A stretch of 64,000 nucleotides of DNA from Ideonella sp. (lineage in GTDB: Bacteria; Pseudomonadota; Gammaproteobacteria; Burkholderiales; Burkholderiaceae_C): NCBI RefSeq assembly GCF_016702655.1, contig NZ_JADJDO010000004.1:248001-312000 (forward strand). The letters are read 5' to 3'. Each line of letters opens with the position of its first letter. Within the stretch, counting starts at the first letter, position 1. The translations under genes and the position numbers were made by a program. Below are positions 47,852 to 56,411 of this stretch, one piece after another. Below the pieces are notes generated by a model, which was not told the origin of the DNA, did not search any database, and saw only the letters and a program-made list of their open reading frames with translations.

Positions 47852-48567
47852 GGTCGTCTCCGGGTCTTGTGGGTGGGCGGGCGGTGGGAACCTGGGGAGC
47901 ACAGCACGGCGGCGATGCCGGCGGACACGAAGTCCACCAGCAGCGCGGCGGCCGCGCCGTCGTTGGGCGTGTTCTTGCCGCGCGACAGGCGCTGTACGCG
48001 GTGGTCGCTCAAGTGGTGGATGAGCGCGCCGAGCGCGAACTGGTAGGCCCAGGCCGCCCGGGGGCGCGTGCTGCCGGGGCAGGCACGGTGCAGCGCGTCG
48101 ATGAAGGCATGCGCCATCGGGTCGAAGAAGTCGGCCAACACGCGGTCGGCCTCCGGCGTGCGGTAGGCCAGTTCGCGCGCCACCAGCAGCGCATAGAACT
48201 CACCCTCGGCGCTGGCGCGCATGCGCAGCACCGGCTCGACGAAGGCGAGCACGATGTCGCGCAACGCGGCGCCTTCGACAGCGCCAGCGCCGGCCTGGCG
48301 CAGCAGCGCCATGCGCTCGGCGATGGTGTGGGCCCAGTGCGCGAAGATGGCGTGGAAGAGTTCGTGCTTGGCCCCGAAGTGATAACCCACCAGCGCCAGC
48401 GGCACACCGGCCTCGTCGGCGATCTGGCGGATCGAGACGCCGTGGTAGCCGCGCAGCGCGAACAGCCTTTCGGCGGCGAGCAGGATCGCCTGCTTGCGGT
48501 CGGGGCGCGGCTCGCGGCGACGCGCTGCCGGGGTGGCAGCGAGCGCTGTGGCCAGGTCCGACGACAT
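47848..48567 (-). CDS. TetR/AcrR family transcriptional regulator
   Basis: A 239-residue repressor-type regulator. The N-terminal helix-turn-helix is in RGYHGVSIRQIADEAGVPLALVGYHFGAKHELF, followed by a helical ligand domain with YALLVARELAYRTPEA. It heads the TRAP/lactonase/fahA cluster and overlaps the TRAP binding-protein gene by 4 bases, so it probably controls the operon in response to the imported compound. ATG 48567 is chosen; ATG 48600 would add 11 residues and place the palindrome TCGTACGA inside the gene. Confidence 0.88.
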   Translation of the reverse strand: MSSDLATALAATPAARRREPRPDRKQAILLAAERLFALRGYHGVSIRQIADEAGVPLALVGYHFGAKHELFHAIFAHWAHTIAERMALLRQAGAGAVEGAALRDIVLAFVEPVLRMRASAEGEFYALLVARELAYRTPEADRVLADFFDPMAHAFIDALHRACPGSTRPRAAWAYQFALGALIHHLSDHRVQRLSRGKNTPNDGAAAALLVDFVSAGIAAVLCSPGSHRPPTHKTRRRP

Positions 48568-48582
48568 AGCGCGACTGTACGG

Positions 48583-48590
48583 TCGTACGA
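48583..48590. promoter_or_regulatory. Palindrome TCGTACGA upstream of the TetR gene
   Basis: An 8-bp perfect palindrome flanked by further GTAC steps (ACTGTACGG before, AGTACTG after), 16 bases before the TetR-family start. It is a plausible autoregulatory operator. Confidence 0.4.
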
Positions 48591-48622
48591 AGTACTGCAC
48601 ATTCGTGCAAACCCGCTCCGGC

Positions 48623-49555
48623 TCAGGGGCTTGGGCCAGGGTTCGGAGTCTCCTGCGCCAGTGCTGCCTGGAGCATGTCGAGCAACGCGCGCGTCTTGGG
48701 CGGTGCGAGGCGCCGGCCCGGCATCACCGCCCAGGCGGCCGTCGGCGGCAGGCACCAGTCCGGCAGCACGCGCACGAGGGCGCGCAGCGCCAGATGCGGC
48801 TGGGCAACGCGTTCGGGCAGCGCGGCGACGCCCATGCCCTCGATGGCGAGCCGGGTCAGCAGGTCGGGCGAATTGGCCATCGCACGCGGCACCGGCGTCG
48901 CGCTCCAGCGTTCGGTGTTGCGCTGCAGTGTCCATCGCATCGCCTCGCCGCTGCGCGAGCGCAGCGCCAGCGTGTCATGGCGCAGCAGGTCGGCGGGCAC
49001 GGCCGGATGGCCGTGCAGCGCGAGATAGGTCGGCGCCGCGTACAGGCCCCAGGCATGGGTCGCGATGCGTTGCGCGGTGAGCGTCGCATCGTCGGCCAGG
49101 TCTCCCATGCGCACGGCGAGGTCGAAGCCCTCGCCGATCAGGTCCACATGGCGCGCCGAGATGTCGAGGTCGAGCGTGATGCCGGGATGGCGGACGACGA
49201 GTTGCGCCAGCAGCCGCGCGACGTCGACGCCGGCGAAGTCGCCCGGCATCGACACCCTCAGGCGCCCGCTCGGCTGCGCCTGCCGGCTGAGCGCGATCGC
49301 GACCACGGCATCGACCTCGGCCGCCACCTGGCGCGCGGGCTCGAGCAGGCTCTGGCCGAACTCGGTCAGGCGCAACTTGCGCGTCGTGCGCTGCAGCAAC
49401 CGCTCGCCGAGCGTCTTCTCGAGCGCCGACAGGCGCCGCGACACGCTGCTCTTGGGCAGTTCGAGGCGCTCGGCCGCGGCCGTGAAGCTGCCCGTCTCGG
49501 CAATCGTGGCGAACAGCAGCAGGTCGTTCGGATCGATATGCATCCCTGGCCTCAT
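48623..49555 (-). CDS. LysR family transcriptional regulator
   Basis: A 310-residue regulator. The HTH spans about 20-65 (ETGSFTAAAERLELPKSSVSRRLSALEKTLGERLL, then TRKLRLTEFG), with a periplasmic-binding-like effector domain after it (RLRVSMPGDFAGVDV onward). Start ATG 49555 follows AAGGAGCAACA; ATG 49543 is inferior. It diverges from the azoreductase gene, 98 bases away, and a T-N11-A palindrome lies in between, the classical LysR layout. It most likely controls azoR. Confidence 0.92.
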   Translation of the reverse strand: MRPGMHIDPNDLLLFATIAETGSFTAAAERLELPKSSVSRRLSALEKTLGERLLQRTTRKLRLTEFGQSLLEPARQVAAEVDAVVAIALSRQAQPSGRLRVSMPGDFAGVDVARLLAQLVVRHPGITLDLDISARHVDLIGEGFDLAVRMGDLADDATLTAQRIATHAWGLYAAPTYLALHGHPAVPADLLRHDTLALRSRSGEAMRWTLQRNTERWSATPVPRAMANSPDLLTRLAIEGMGVAALPERVAQPHLALRALVRVLPDWCLPPTAAWAVMPGRRLAPPKTRALLDMLQAALAQETPNPGPSP

Positions 49556-49583
49556 TGTTGCTCCTTTGGAATAATGTTATCTG

Positions 49584-49606
49584 ACAAGTCTATTTATCTT
49601 ACTTGT
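49584..49606. promoter_or_regulatory. LysR-type operator (ACAAGT-N11-ACTTGT) between the LysR and azoR genes
   Basis: A perfect 6-bp inverted repeat with an 11-base spacer fits the T-N11-A LysR box. It sits in the only clearly AT-rich 50 bases of this region, centred between the divergent starts at 49555 and 49654. Confidence 0.7.
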
Positions 49607-49653
49607 AGACATCAATAGAGTTTGCGCATCGCCACTCGATCCTGACTTCGACC

Positions 49654-50253
49654 ATGAACATCCTGCAGATCAATTCCAGCGCCCGCAGCCAGGGCTCGTT
49701 GTCGTCGCGGCTTGCCGATCGCCTCGTGGCCTCGCTGCGCGCGGCACATCCGCAAGCCCGACTGACCCTGCGCGACCTCGCTGCCCGGCCGCACCCGGCG
49801 CTCGACGAGATGGCGCTGCAGGCACTGTTCACGCCCGCCGAGCAACGCAATGCCGAGCAGTCGGCGCGGGTCGCGCAGGACGACGCGGCGATCGACGAGA
49901 TCAAGGCGGCCGACGTGGTCGTGATCGGCGCGCCGATGTACAACTTCGGCGTCAGCACGCAGCTGAAGAACTGGATCGACGCGATCTCGCGCGCCCGTGC
50001 CACCTTCGAGTACACCGCCGACGGCCCGCGCGGACTGCTGACCGGCAAGAAGGTCTATGTCGTGCTGACGCGCGGCGGCCGCTACCGCGACACCGGCAAC
50101 GACAGCCAGGTGTCCTATCTGCGCACCGTGCTCGGCTTCCTCGGCATGACCGACATCGAGTGGGTCTATGCCGAAGGCCTGGCGCTGGGCCCTGATGCGG
50201 AGCGCGAGGGGCTCGCCGATGCCGAGCGCCAGATCGAAGCGGCGCTGGCCTGA
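49654..50253 (+). CDS. azoR: FMN-dependent NADH-azoreductase (AzoR)
   Basis: Flavodoxin-fold oxidoreductase of 199 residues that reduces azo bonds and quinones with NADH. It has MNILQINSSARSQGSLSSRLAD (FMN phosphate site), APMYNFGVSTQLKNWIDAI and the VVLTRGGRY region that lines the flavin. Start ATG 49654. The pirin gene follows 37 bases later on the same strand, so they may be coexpressed. Confidence 0.93.
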   Translation: MNILQINSSARSQGSLSSRLADRLVASLRAAHPQARLTLRDLAARPHPALDEMALQALFTPAEQRNAEQSARVAQDDAAIDEIKAADVVVIGAPMYNFGVSTQLKNWIDAISRARATFEYTADGPRGLLTGKKVYVVLTRGGRYRDTGNDSQVSYLRTVLGFLGMTDIEWVYAEGLALGPDAEREGLADAERQIEAALA

Positions 50254-50290
50254 TCGTGAGAGGATGACGCTCTCTCTGGAGACGCCCGCC

Positions 50291-51172
50291 ATGCCAGCCC
50301 ACCCAGTTGCCTCCACCGCGTCCGCCACCGACACTTCCGATCGAGCGCGCTCCGTCGAGCGCCTGGTCGCCGGCATGCCGACCTCGGACGGCGCCGGCGT
50401 GAAACTCACCCGCGTGCTGACGCAGCCGTTGCAGCGCCGGCTCGACCCCTTTCTGATGCTCGACGCCTTCGGCAGCGACTCGGCTGAAGACTACATCGCC
50501 GGCTTTCCGGACCACCCGCACCGCGGCTTCGAGACCGTGACCTACATGATCGCCGGCCGCATGCGGCATCGCGACAGCGCCGGCCACGAAGGACTGCTGC
50601 AGGACGGCGGCGTGCAGTGGATGACGGCCGGGCGCGGCGTGATCCACTCCGAGCTGCCCGAGCAGGAGAACGGCCGCATGGAAGGCTTCCAGCTCTGGCT
50701 CAACCTCGCCGCGAGCGACAAGTTGATGCCGCCCTGGTACCGCGACATCCAGGGCGCCGAACTGCCGATGTTCACGACGCCCGCAGGGGTGACGGTGCGC
50801 GTGATCGCGGGCAGCAGCCACGGCGTCGCGGGCGCGGTGCAGCGGGCGCGTACCGAACCGCTGTACCTCGACATCCATCTGCCGGCAGGCGCGCGCTTCG
50901 AGCAGCCGCTGCCGGCGGCGCACAACGCCTTCGCCTACGTCTATCGCGGCGCGCTGCGCATCGGCCACAGCGACGTGCCGCTGCAGCGCATGGCGATCCT
51001 CGCCAACGATGGCGAGCGCGTGGTGCTCGAGGCGACGCAGCCTGCACGCGCACTGCTCATCGCCGGCCGGCCGCTCGATGAACCGATCGCGCAGTACGGC
51101 CCGTTCGTGATGAACACGAACGAGCAGATCTACCAGGCGGTGGAGGACTTCCGCGCCGGGCGCCTCACGTGA
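50291..51172 (+). CDS. Pirin family protein
   Basis: Bicupin of 293 residues. The metal site HPHRGFETVTY (two His) with MTAGRGVIHSE (His and Glu) matches pirin, which binds Fe(II) and in some bacteria acts as quercetin dioxygenase. ATG 50291 with GGAGACGCCCGCC is chosen; ATG 50264 would leave too short a spacer. It sits after azoR, and flavonoid or quinone handling would be consistent. Confidence 0.9.
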   Translation: MPAHPVASTASATDTSDRARSVERLVAGMPTSDGAGVKLTRVLTQPLQRRLDPFLMLDAFGSDSAEDYIAGFPDHPHRGFETVTYMIAGRMRHRDSAGHEGLLQDGGVQWMTAGRGVIHSELPEQENGRMEGFQLWLNLAASDKLMPPWYRDIQGAELPMFTTPAGVTVRVIAGSSHGVAGAVQRARTEPLYLDIHLPAGARFEQPLPAAHNAFAYVYRGALRIGHSDVPLQRMAILANDGERVVLEATQPARALLIAGRPLDEPIAQYGPFVMNTNEQIYQAVEDFRAGRLT

Positions 51173-51182
51173 GCCATCGGCA

Positions 51183-51533
51183 CTAGCGGCGAAGCAAACC
51201 GATCAGCGCCGCACGCAAGGGCGCGAGGTCGTCGCTCACGATGCTCCACAGCGTGTCGTCGTCGATGCCGAGGTAGCCGTGAATCAAGCGGTTGCGCACC
51301 GCGATCACCAGCCGCCAGGGCACGTCGGGAGCCGAAGCGCGGACCGCCTCGGGCACGCGTGTGGCTGCCTCACCGATGAGTTCGAGGTTTCTGAGCGTGG
51401 CGTCGTAGCGCATCGGATCGGCCGGGAAGGCCGCGCGATCCAGCCCTTGCGTGTAGGACAACGCCTTGTCGCAGAAGGCCACCATGTCCTCGACATAGAA
51501 GCGCCACTCGCGCGCTGCGCCGCCGTCAGACAT
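51183..51533 (-). CDS. HepT-like HEPN-domain ribonuclease toxin (DUF86)
   Basis: A 116-residue HEPN protein. RNRLIHGY carries the RX4HXY motif, with Arg/His for RNase activity and the Tyr that MntA-type antitoxins AMPylate. Start ATG 51533 (MSDGGAAREWRFYVEDM), overlapping the nucleotidyltransferase gene by 8 bases. The order antitoxin then toxin is typical of MntA-HepT pairs. It would cleave RNA in the cytosol unless modified. Confidence 0.85.
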   Translation of the reverse strand: MSDGGAAREWRFYVEDMVAFCDKALSYTQGLDRAAFPADPMRYDATLRNLELIGEAATRVPEAVRASAPDVPWRLVIAVRNRLIHGYLGIDDDTLWSIVSDDLAPLRAALIGLLRR

Positions 51534-51816
51534 GGATCGCGTCGCGCTCGACGTGGGGGCGCAACTCTCGGCGCAACGCCTGCTCGGTGACGAGGTCGAC
51601 CGAGGCGCCGAGCAGATCCTCGAGAAAGAACTGCAGCCCGAAGTAGCGCGCCGAGGTGGCGGGGCCATCGAACGCGACCAGGAGGTCGACGTCGCTGCCG
51701 CCGTGCGCCAGTGCGCGCGCGCGAGAGCCGAACAGTGCCAAGCTGCGCACGCCAAAGCGGCGCTGCATCTCGGGCTTTTCTTGGCTCAGGAGGGCGAGCA
51801 CGGCGGCACGATCCAT
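51526..51816 (-). CDS. MNT-type nucleotidyltransferase antitoxin (MntA-like)
   Basis: A 96-residue minimal nucleotidyltransferase. GSRARALAHGGSDVDLL is the GSX10DXD catalytic motif, so the enzyme should be active in AMPylating the partner HEPN protein. ATG 51816 is chosen; TTG 51834 would add 6 residues. It overlaps the HEPN gene by 8 bases, and the two should be read together. Confidence 0.85.
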   Translation of the reverse strand: MDRAAVLALLSQEKPEMQRRFGVRSLALFGSRARALAHGGSDVDLLVAFDGPATSARYFGLQFFLEDLLGASVDLVTEQALRRELRPHVERDAIHV

Positions 51817-51859
51817 GGCCGAATCATGCCGCAATCCCCGACCCTGCCCCCCAGACGCT

Positions 51860-53755
51860 TCAGGCGGCGGAGAAGAAGTCCTTGATCTGCTGCAGCGCGG
51901 TCGGGTCCTCGATCGTCGTCAGGTCGCCCGGGTCGCGGCCTTCGCAGACGGCCTGGATCGCGCGGCGCAGCAGCTTGCCCGAGCGTGTCTTGGGCAGCAC
52001 GCCGACGAAGCGCACGCGCGACGGCCGTGCAACGGCGCCGAGCGTGCTATCGACGAGCTTCATGATCTCGCCCTCGAGCTTCATCTGACCCGCGTCGTCG
52101 GCAACCGCCGCGGCGTCCTTGGGCACGACGAAGGCCATCGCGACCTGGCCCTTGAGCTGATCGGCGACACCGACGACGGCGACCTCGGCCACGTTGGCGT
52201 GGCCCGAGATGCTCTCCTCGATCTCGCGCGTGCCCAGGCGGTGGCCGGCGACGTTGATCACGTCGTCGGTGCGGCCGAGGATGAAGAAGTAGCCGTCCTC
52301 GTCGCGCACCGCCCAGTCGAAGGTGCTGTAGGCCAAGCGGTTGGGCACGCTCTTCCAGTAGGTCTCGACGAAGCGCCTGTCGTCGCGCCACACGGTCTGC
52401 ATGCACCCCGGCGGCAGCGGGCCCTCGATCGCGACGACGCCCTTCTGGTTGGCGCCTTTCATCTCCTCGCCGGTGTTCTCGTCGAGTAGCTTGATGTCGT
52501 AGCCGTACATCGGCAGGCCCGGGCTGCCGAACTTGCTCGTCTTCTTCTCGACGCCGTTGGCCAGCGCGAGGATCGGCCAGCCGGATTCGGTCTGCCAGTA
52601 GTTGTCGATGATCGGCCTGCCGAGTGCGCCCGAAATCCACTGCGCGGTCGGCTCGTCGAGCGGCTCCCCGGCGAGGAACAACGCGCGCAGCGACGACAGG
52701 TCGTACTTGGACAGATACGCCGGGTCCTGCTTCTTCAGCACCCGCACCGCGGTCGGCGCGCTGAACATCGCGGTGACCTTGTACTTCTCGACCAGGCTCC
52801 ACCAGATGCCGGCGTCGGGCCGCGTCGGCAGGCCCTCGTAGAAGATCGTCGCCATGCCGGCGAGCAGCGGGCCGTAGACGATGTAGCTGTGGCCGACGAC
52901 CCAGCCGATGTCGCTGGTCGAGAAATAGGTCTCGCCCGGCTGGCCCATGAAGATGTGCTTCATGCTCGCCGCGAGCGCGACGGCGTAGCCGCCGGTGTCG
53001 CGCTGCACGCCCTTGGGGCTGCCCGTCGTGCCGCTGGTGTAGAGCGTGTAGCTCGGGTCCGTCGCTTCCAGCCACATGCATGGCACGACGTCGTCCATGT
53101 GCTGCGCGCGCAGCGTCGCGTAGTCCGCATCGCGGCCGGAGACCGGCTCGTACCCGGCCATGCCGCGATCGACCATCAGCACCTTGGCCGGCTTGTGCTT
53201 CGCGAGCCGGATCGCCTCGTCGAGCAGGCCCTTGTAGGGAACGACCTTGCCGCTGCGGCTGCCGGCATCGGCGCTGACGATCACGAGCGGCTCGGCGTTG
53301 TCGATCCGGCTCGCGAGGCTGGAGCTGGCGAAGCCGCCGAATACCACCGAGTGGATCGCGCCGATGCGCGTGCAGGCGAGCATCGCGAACGCCGCCTGGG
53401 CGATCATCGGCATGTAGATCAGCACCCGGTCGCCGCGCTTGACGCCGAGCGACTGCAGCACCGCGGCCATGCGCTGGACCTCGGCATGCAGTTCGCGGAA
53501 CGAGTAGACGCGCTCCTCGTCGGTCTCGGTCGAGACGAAGATCAGCGCGTTCTGGTCGGCGCGCGTCGCGAGGTGGCGGTCGACCGCGTTGTGGCACAGG
53601 TTGGTCTGGCCGCCGACGAACCAACGCGCGAAAGGCGGGTTGCTGTAGTCGCAGACCTGGTCGAAGGGCCGGTGCCAGTCGATCAATTGGGCCTGCTCGG
53701 CCCAGAAGGCGTCGCGGTCGTCAATGGAACGGCGGTAGAAGCTGGCGTAGTCCAT
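51860..53755 (-). CDS. prpE: Propionyl-CoA synthetase PrpE
   Basis: Acyl-CoA synthetase of 631 residues that adenylates propionate and forms propionyl-CoA. The N-terminal YASFYRRSIDDRDAFWAEQ and FDQVCDYSNPPFARWF closely follow Salmonella PrpE. YTSGTTGSPKGVQR is the AMP-binding motif, NYWQTESGWPI is typical, and the acetylatable Lys lies in PKTRSGKLLRR near the C-terminus. Start ATG 53755 with GGAGACAAAGAG upstream. No other prp gene is next to it. It runs away from the caspase-like gene at 53853. Confidence 0.96.
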   Translation of the reverse strand: MDYASFYRRSIDDRDAFWAEQAQLIDWHRPFDQVCDYSNPPFARWFVGGQTNLCHNAVDRHLATRADQNALIFVSTETDEERVYSFRELHAEVQRMAAVLQSLGVKRGDRVLIYMPMIAQAAFAMLACTRIGAIHSVVFGGFASSSLASRIDNAEPLVIVSADAGSRSGKVVPYKGLLDEAIRLAKHKPAKVLMVDRGMAGYEPVSGRDADYATLRAQHMDDVVPCMWLEATDPSYTLYTSGTTGSPKGVQRDTGGYAVALAASMKHIFMGQPGETYFSTSDIGWVVGHSYIVYGPLLAGMATIFYEGLPTRPDAGIWWSLVEKYKVTAMFSAPTAVRVLKKQDPAYLSKYDLSSLRALFLAGEPLDEPTAQWISGALGRPIIDNYWQTESGWPILALANGVEKKTSKFGSPGLPMYGYDIKLLDENTGEEMKGANQKGVVAIEGPLPPGCMQTVWRDDRRFVETYWKSVPNRLAYSTFDWAVRDEDGYFFILGRTDDVINVAGHRLGTREIEESISGHANVAEVAVVGVADQLKGQVAMAFVVPKDAAAVADDAGQMKLEGEIMKLVDSTLGAVARPSRVRFVGVLPKTRSGKLLRRAIQAVCEGRDPGDLTTIEDPTALQQIKDFFSAA

Positions 53756-53852
53756 GATCTCTTTGTCTCCTTGCGCATTCTGGGGGGCGCAATGGCGGAT
53801 TGTCGGCAGCCGGCTTGCGCAGCGCTGACGCCGCTGCGCTACGCTCGCGGCC

Positions 53853-55208
53853 ATGCACACCTTGGCCCAGGGCTTGCGCTACCTGTTCGCAGGCATGCTG
53901 TTGTGGGCAGGCCTCGCCCAGGCCCAGGACTCGCCGTTCGCCAACAGCTACGCCCTCGTCGTCGGCGTCGACGACTACGGGAGTCTCGGCATGGCCAGGC
54001 TCTCGAACGCCGAGTCCGACGCCACGGCGGTCGCGCGCTACTTCGGCGCGCAGCGCTACCAGGTCACTCAGCTCATCGGCGCCCAGGCAGCGACCAAGGC
54101 CAAGGTCGACGCAGCCGTGCGCGCGATCGCCGCGCGCATCGGCGACGGCGACCGTTTCGTGTTCTTCTTCGCCGGCCACGGCAAGACGCGGCGCACCGAG
54201 GGTGTCGACGTGGCCTACCTCGTCGTCCCCGGCGGGCGCGACCGCAACGACCCGGCAGCGCTGATCTCGACCGGCGACATCGCCGACTGGTCGCGCCAGC
54301 TCGACCGCGCGCGCCACCAGCTCTTCATTTTCGACAGTTGCTACGCCGGGTTGATGGGCCAGTTCCAGACCCGCGCCGGTCCCGACGAACGGCCGCAGTT
54401 CGACAGCGAGGTCTTCCTCGTGCGCGACCTGGCGTCGCGCCGCGTGCGCCAGTACCTGAGCGCCGGCGGCGAGGACCAGGAGGTGCTCGACAACGGGCCC
54501 AAGGGCCTGAGCTGGTTCACCTACTTCCTGTTGAAAGGCATGGAGCCCGGCGTCGCGAGCCGGCGCGCGAGCGGGCTGATCACCTTTTCGGAGCTCGCAA
54601 GCTACGTGCAGGCGCTCTCGGCCAACCCCAAGCACACGCCCGCCTTCGGCAGCTTGGCCGGGCATCACGGCGGCGAGTACCTGCTGCTGTCGACCGCGCA
54701 GGGCACGCCGAAGCTCCCGCCGCTGCCGTCGATCAGCCGCCAGACGCTGCGCGACCTCGGCTTCCTGACGCGCAGCGACGCGCCCGAGGCGGTGGGCGCC
54801 GGCATGGACAGGATGCGCGAACCCATAGACCGCATCTTCGAGGCCTGGACCCGAAAGGACCTCGCGCTCTACGCCGCCCAGTTCGACCGCGCGGTCGTGC
54901 AGACCGGGCGCCTGAAGGGCGGCGCGACCTACCAGCGCGGCTACGAGCAGATCGTCGAACGCCGGCGCGCCGACTTCGCGCGGCTCGAACGCGTGGACGT
55001 GCTGAAGTACGAGGTCATGTACCAGGGCAGCGAAGGCGGCGAAGCGAGCTTCGGCGCGCGCTACAGCATGGACTTCCACTGGCGCGACGGCCGCGTCACG
55101 CGCGAGCACAACATCAACGAGTGCTACCGCGTGCGCCGGCAGCCGGGCAGCGAGCGCTGGGCGGTGGTGCGCAACGACGATTACCAGCGGCGGATCTGCT
55201 ACCAGTAG
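53853..55208 (+). CDS. Secreted caspase-like (peptidase C14) protein with C-terminal NTF2-like domain
   Basis: A 451-residue metacaspase-related protein. The signal peptide is about 1-25 (cut near AQAQD). The catalytic His109 (FFFAGHGKT) and Cys163 (DSCYAG) of the p20 domain are present, so it can be active. A middle region (~200-310, FTYFLLKGMEPG and HGGEYLLL) completes the caspase fold. Residues ~325-451 resemble an NTF2/SnoaL-like domain (FEAWTRKDLALYAAQFD, FHWRDGRVTREHN). Export of a caspase-like enzyme with such a tail is unusual. It diverges from prpE; the next gene, moaA, starts 63 bases later. Confidence 0.88.
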   Translation: MHTLAQGLRYLFAGMLLWAGLAQAQDSPFANSYALVVGVDDYGSLGMARLSNAESDATAVARYFGAQRYQVTQLIGAQAATKAKVDAAVRAIAARIGDGDRFVFFFAGHGKTRRTEGVDVAYLVVPGGRDRNDPAALISTGDIADWSRQLDRARHQLFIFDSCYAGLMGQFQTRAGPDERPQFDSEVFLVRDLASRRVRQYLSAGGEDQEVLDNGPKGLSWFTYFLLKGMEPGVASRRASGLITFSELASYVQALSANPKHTPAFGSLAGHHGGEYLLLSTAQGTPKLPPLPSISRQTLRDLGFLTRSDAPEAVGAGMDRMREPIDRIFEAWTRKDLALYAAQFDRAVVQTGRLKGGATYQRGYEQIVERRRADFARLERVDVLKYEVMYQGSEGGEASFGARYSMDFHWRDGRVTREHNINECYRVRRQPGSERWAVVRNDDYQRRICYQ

Positions 55209-55240
55209 CAGGGCGCGCCCGCGTGCCGACCCTGCCACCA

Positions 55241-55255
55241 GTGCGGACCGCACTT
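55241..55255. promoter_or_regulatory. Palindrome AGTGCGG-A-CCGCACT upstream of moaA
   Basis: A perfect inverted repeat 16 bases before the moaA ATG and 33 bases after the caspase-like stop, followed by TTTG. It could be an operator or a weak terminator of the caspase-like gene. It does not resemble a molybdenum cofactor riboswitch. Confidence 0.45.
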
Positions 55256-55271
55256 TGTGGACAATGCCGCC

Positions 55272-56396
55272 ATGGCAGAAAGAGTGATACCGGTTGCCGA
55301 CCAGCGCTACGCCGCTGCCGTCCCGCCCGTGCCGGCGCACGCCGACGCGCCCGACGGGCGCGTCGTCGACCGCCTCGGCCGGGAGCTCCGCGACCTGCGC
55401 ATCTCGGTCACCGACCGCTGCAACTTCCGCTGCAGCTACTGCATGCCCAAGGAGGTGTTCGACAAGGACTACGCCTTCTTGCCGCACAGTTCGCTGCTCT
55501 CGTTCGAGGAGATCGCGCGCACGGCGCGCATCTTTGTCGCCCACGGCGTGCGCAAGATCCGCCTGACCGGTGGCGAGCCGCTGCTGCGCAAGGACGTCGA
55601 GCGCCTGGTCGCGATGCTGGCCGCGCTGCGCACGCCCGACGGCGCGGCGCTCGACCTGACGCTGACGACCAACGGCTCGGTTCTCGCGCGCAAGGCGCAG
55701 GCGCTCAAGGCAGCCGGGCTGCAGCGCGTGACGGTCAGCCTGGATGCACTCGACGACGCGATCTTCCGGCGCATGAACGACGTCGACTTTCCGGTCGCCG
55801 ACGTGTTGGCAGCGATCGACGCGGCACAGCGCGCCGGCATGGTCCCGATCAAGGTCAACATGGTCGTCAAGCGCGGCACCAACGATCACGAGATCGTCCC
55901 GATGGCAAGGCACTTTCGCGGCAGCGGGGTCGTGCTGCGCTTCATCGAGTACATGGACGTCGGCGCGAGCAACGGCTGGCGCATGGACGAGGTGCTGCCC
56001 TCGGAGCAGGTGGTCGAGCGCATCGCCGAGCATTGGCCGCTCGAGGCCATGGAGGCTGCCGCCCCGGGCGAGACCGCCCAGCGCTGGCGCTACCGCGACG
56101 GCGGTGGCGAGGTCGGCGTCATCTCCAGCGTCACGCGGGCCTTCTGCCGCGACTGCAACCGCGCGCGGCTGTCGACCGAGGGCAAGCTCTACCTGTGCCT
56201 GTTCGCGACCCGCGGCCACGACCTGCGCACGCTGCTGCGCGGCGAGTACAGCGACGAACAGATCGCCGCCGCGGTGGGTCTGGTGTGGCAGCAGCGCGAC
56301 GACCGCTATTCCGAACTGCGCAGCCTGATCCCGCCCGAGCGCAGCGCGGCCGATGCGGCCCCGCGCCGCGTCGAGATGCACTACATCGGCGGCTGA
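55272..56396 (+). CDS. moaA: GTP 3',8-cyclase MoaA
   Basis: Radical SAM enzyme of 374 residues for the first step of molybdenum cofactor synthesis. The N-terminal CX3CX2C is C50, C54, C57 (VTDRCNFRCSYCMP), the C-terminal cluster motif is FCRDCNRARLSTEGKLYLCLF, and the end MHYIGG has the typical Gly-Gly. ATG 55272 is chosen over GTG 55257, which adds 5 residues; neither has a strong ribosome binding site. First gene of the moaA-mobA-GNAT-moeA operon. Confidence 0.95.
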   Translation: MAERVIPVADQRYAAAVPPVPAHADAPDGRVVDRLGRELRDLRISVTDRCNFRCSYCMPKEVFDKDYAFLPHSSLLSFEEIARTARIFVAHGVRKIRLTGGEPLLRKDVERLVAMLAALRTPDGAALDLTLTTNGSVLARKAQALKAAGLQRVTVSLDALDDAIFRRMNDVDFPVADVLAAIDAAQRAGMVPIKVNMVVKRGTNDHEIVPMARHFRGSGVVLRFIEYMDVGASNGWRMDEVLPSEQVVERIAEHWPLEAMEAAAPGETAQRWRYRDGGGEVGVISSVTRAFCRDCNRARLSTEGKLYLCLFATRGHDLRTLLRGEYSDEQIAAAVGLVWQQRDDRYSELRSLIPPERSAADAAPRRVEMHYIGG

Positions 56397-56411
56397 GCGG
56401 GAGCCAAGGCA

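Noticed and set aside
55209..55271. Molybdenum cofactor riboswitch upstream of moaA
   Set aside because: Only 63 bases are available and only a short palindrome is present, too small for that riboswitch.
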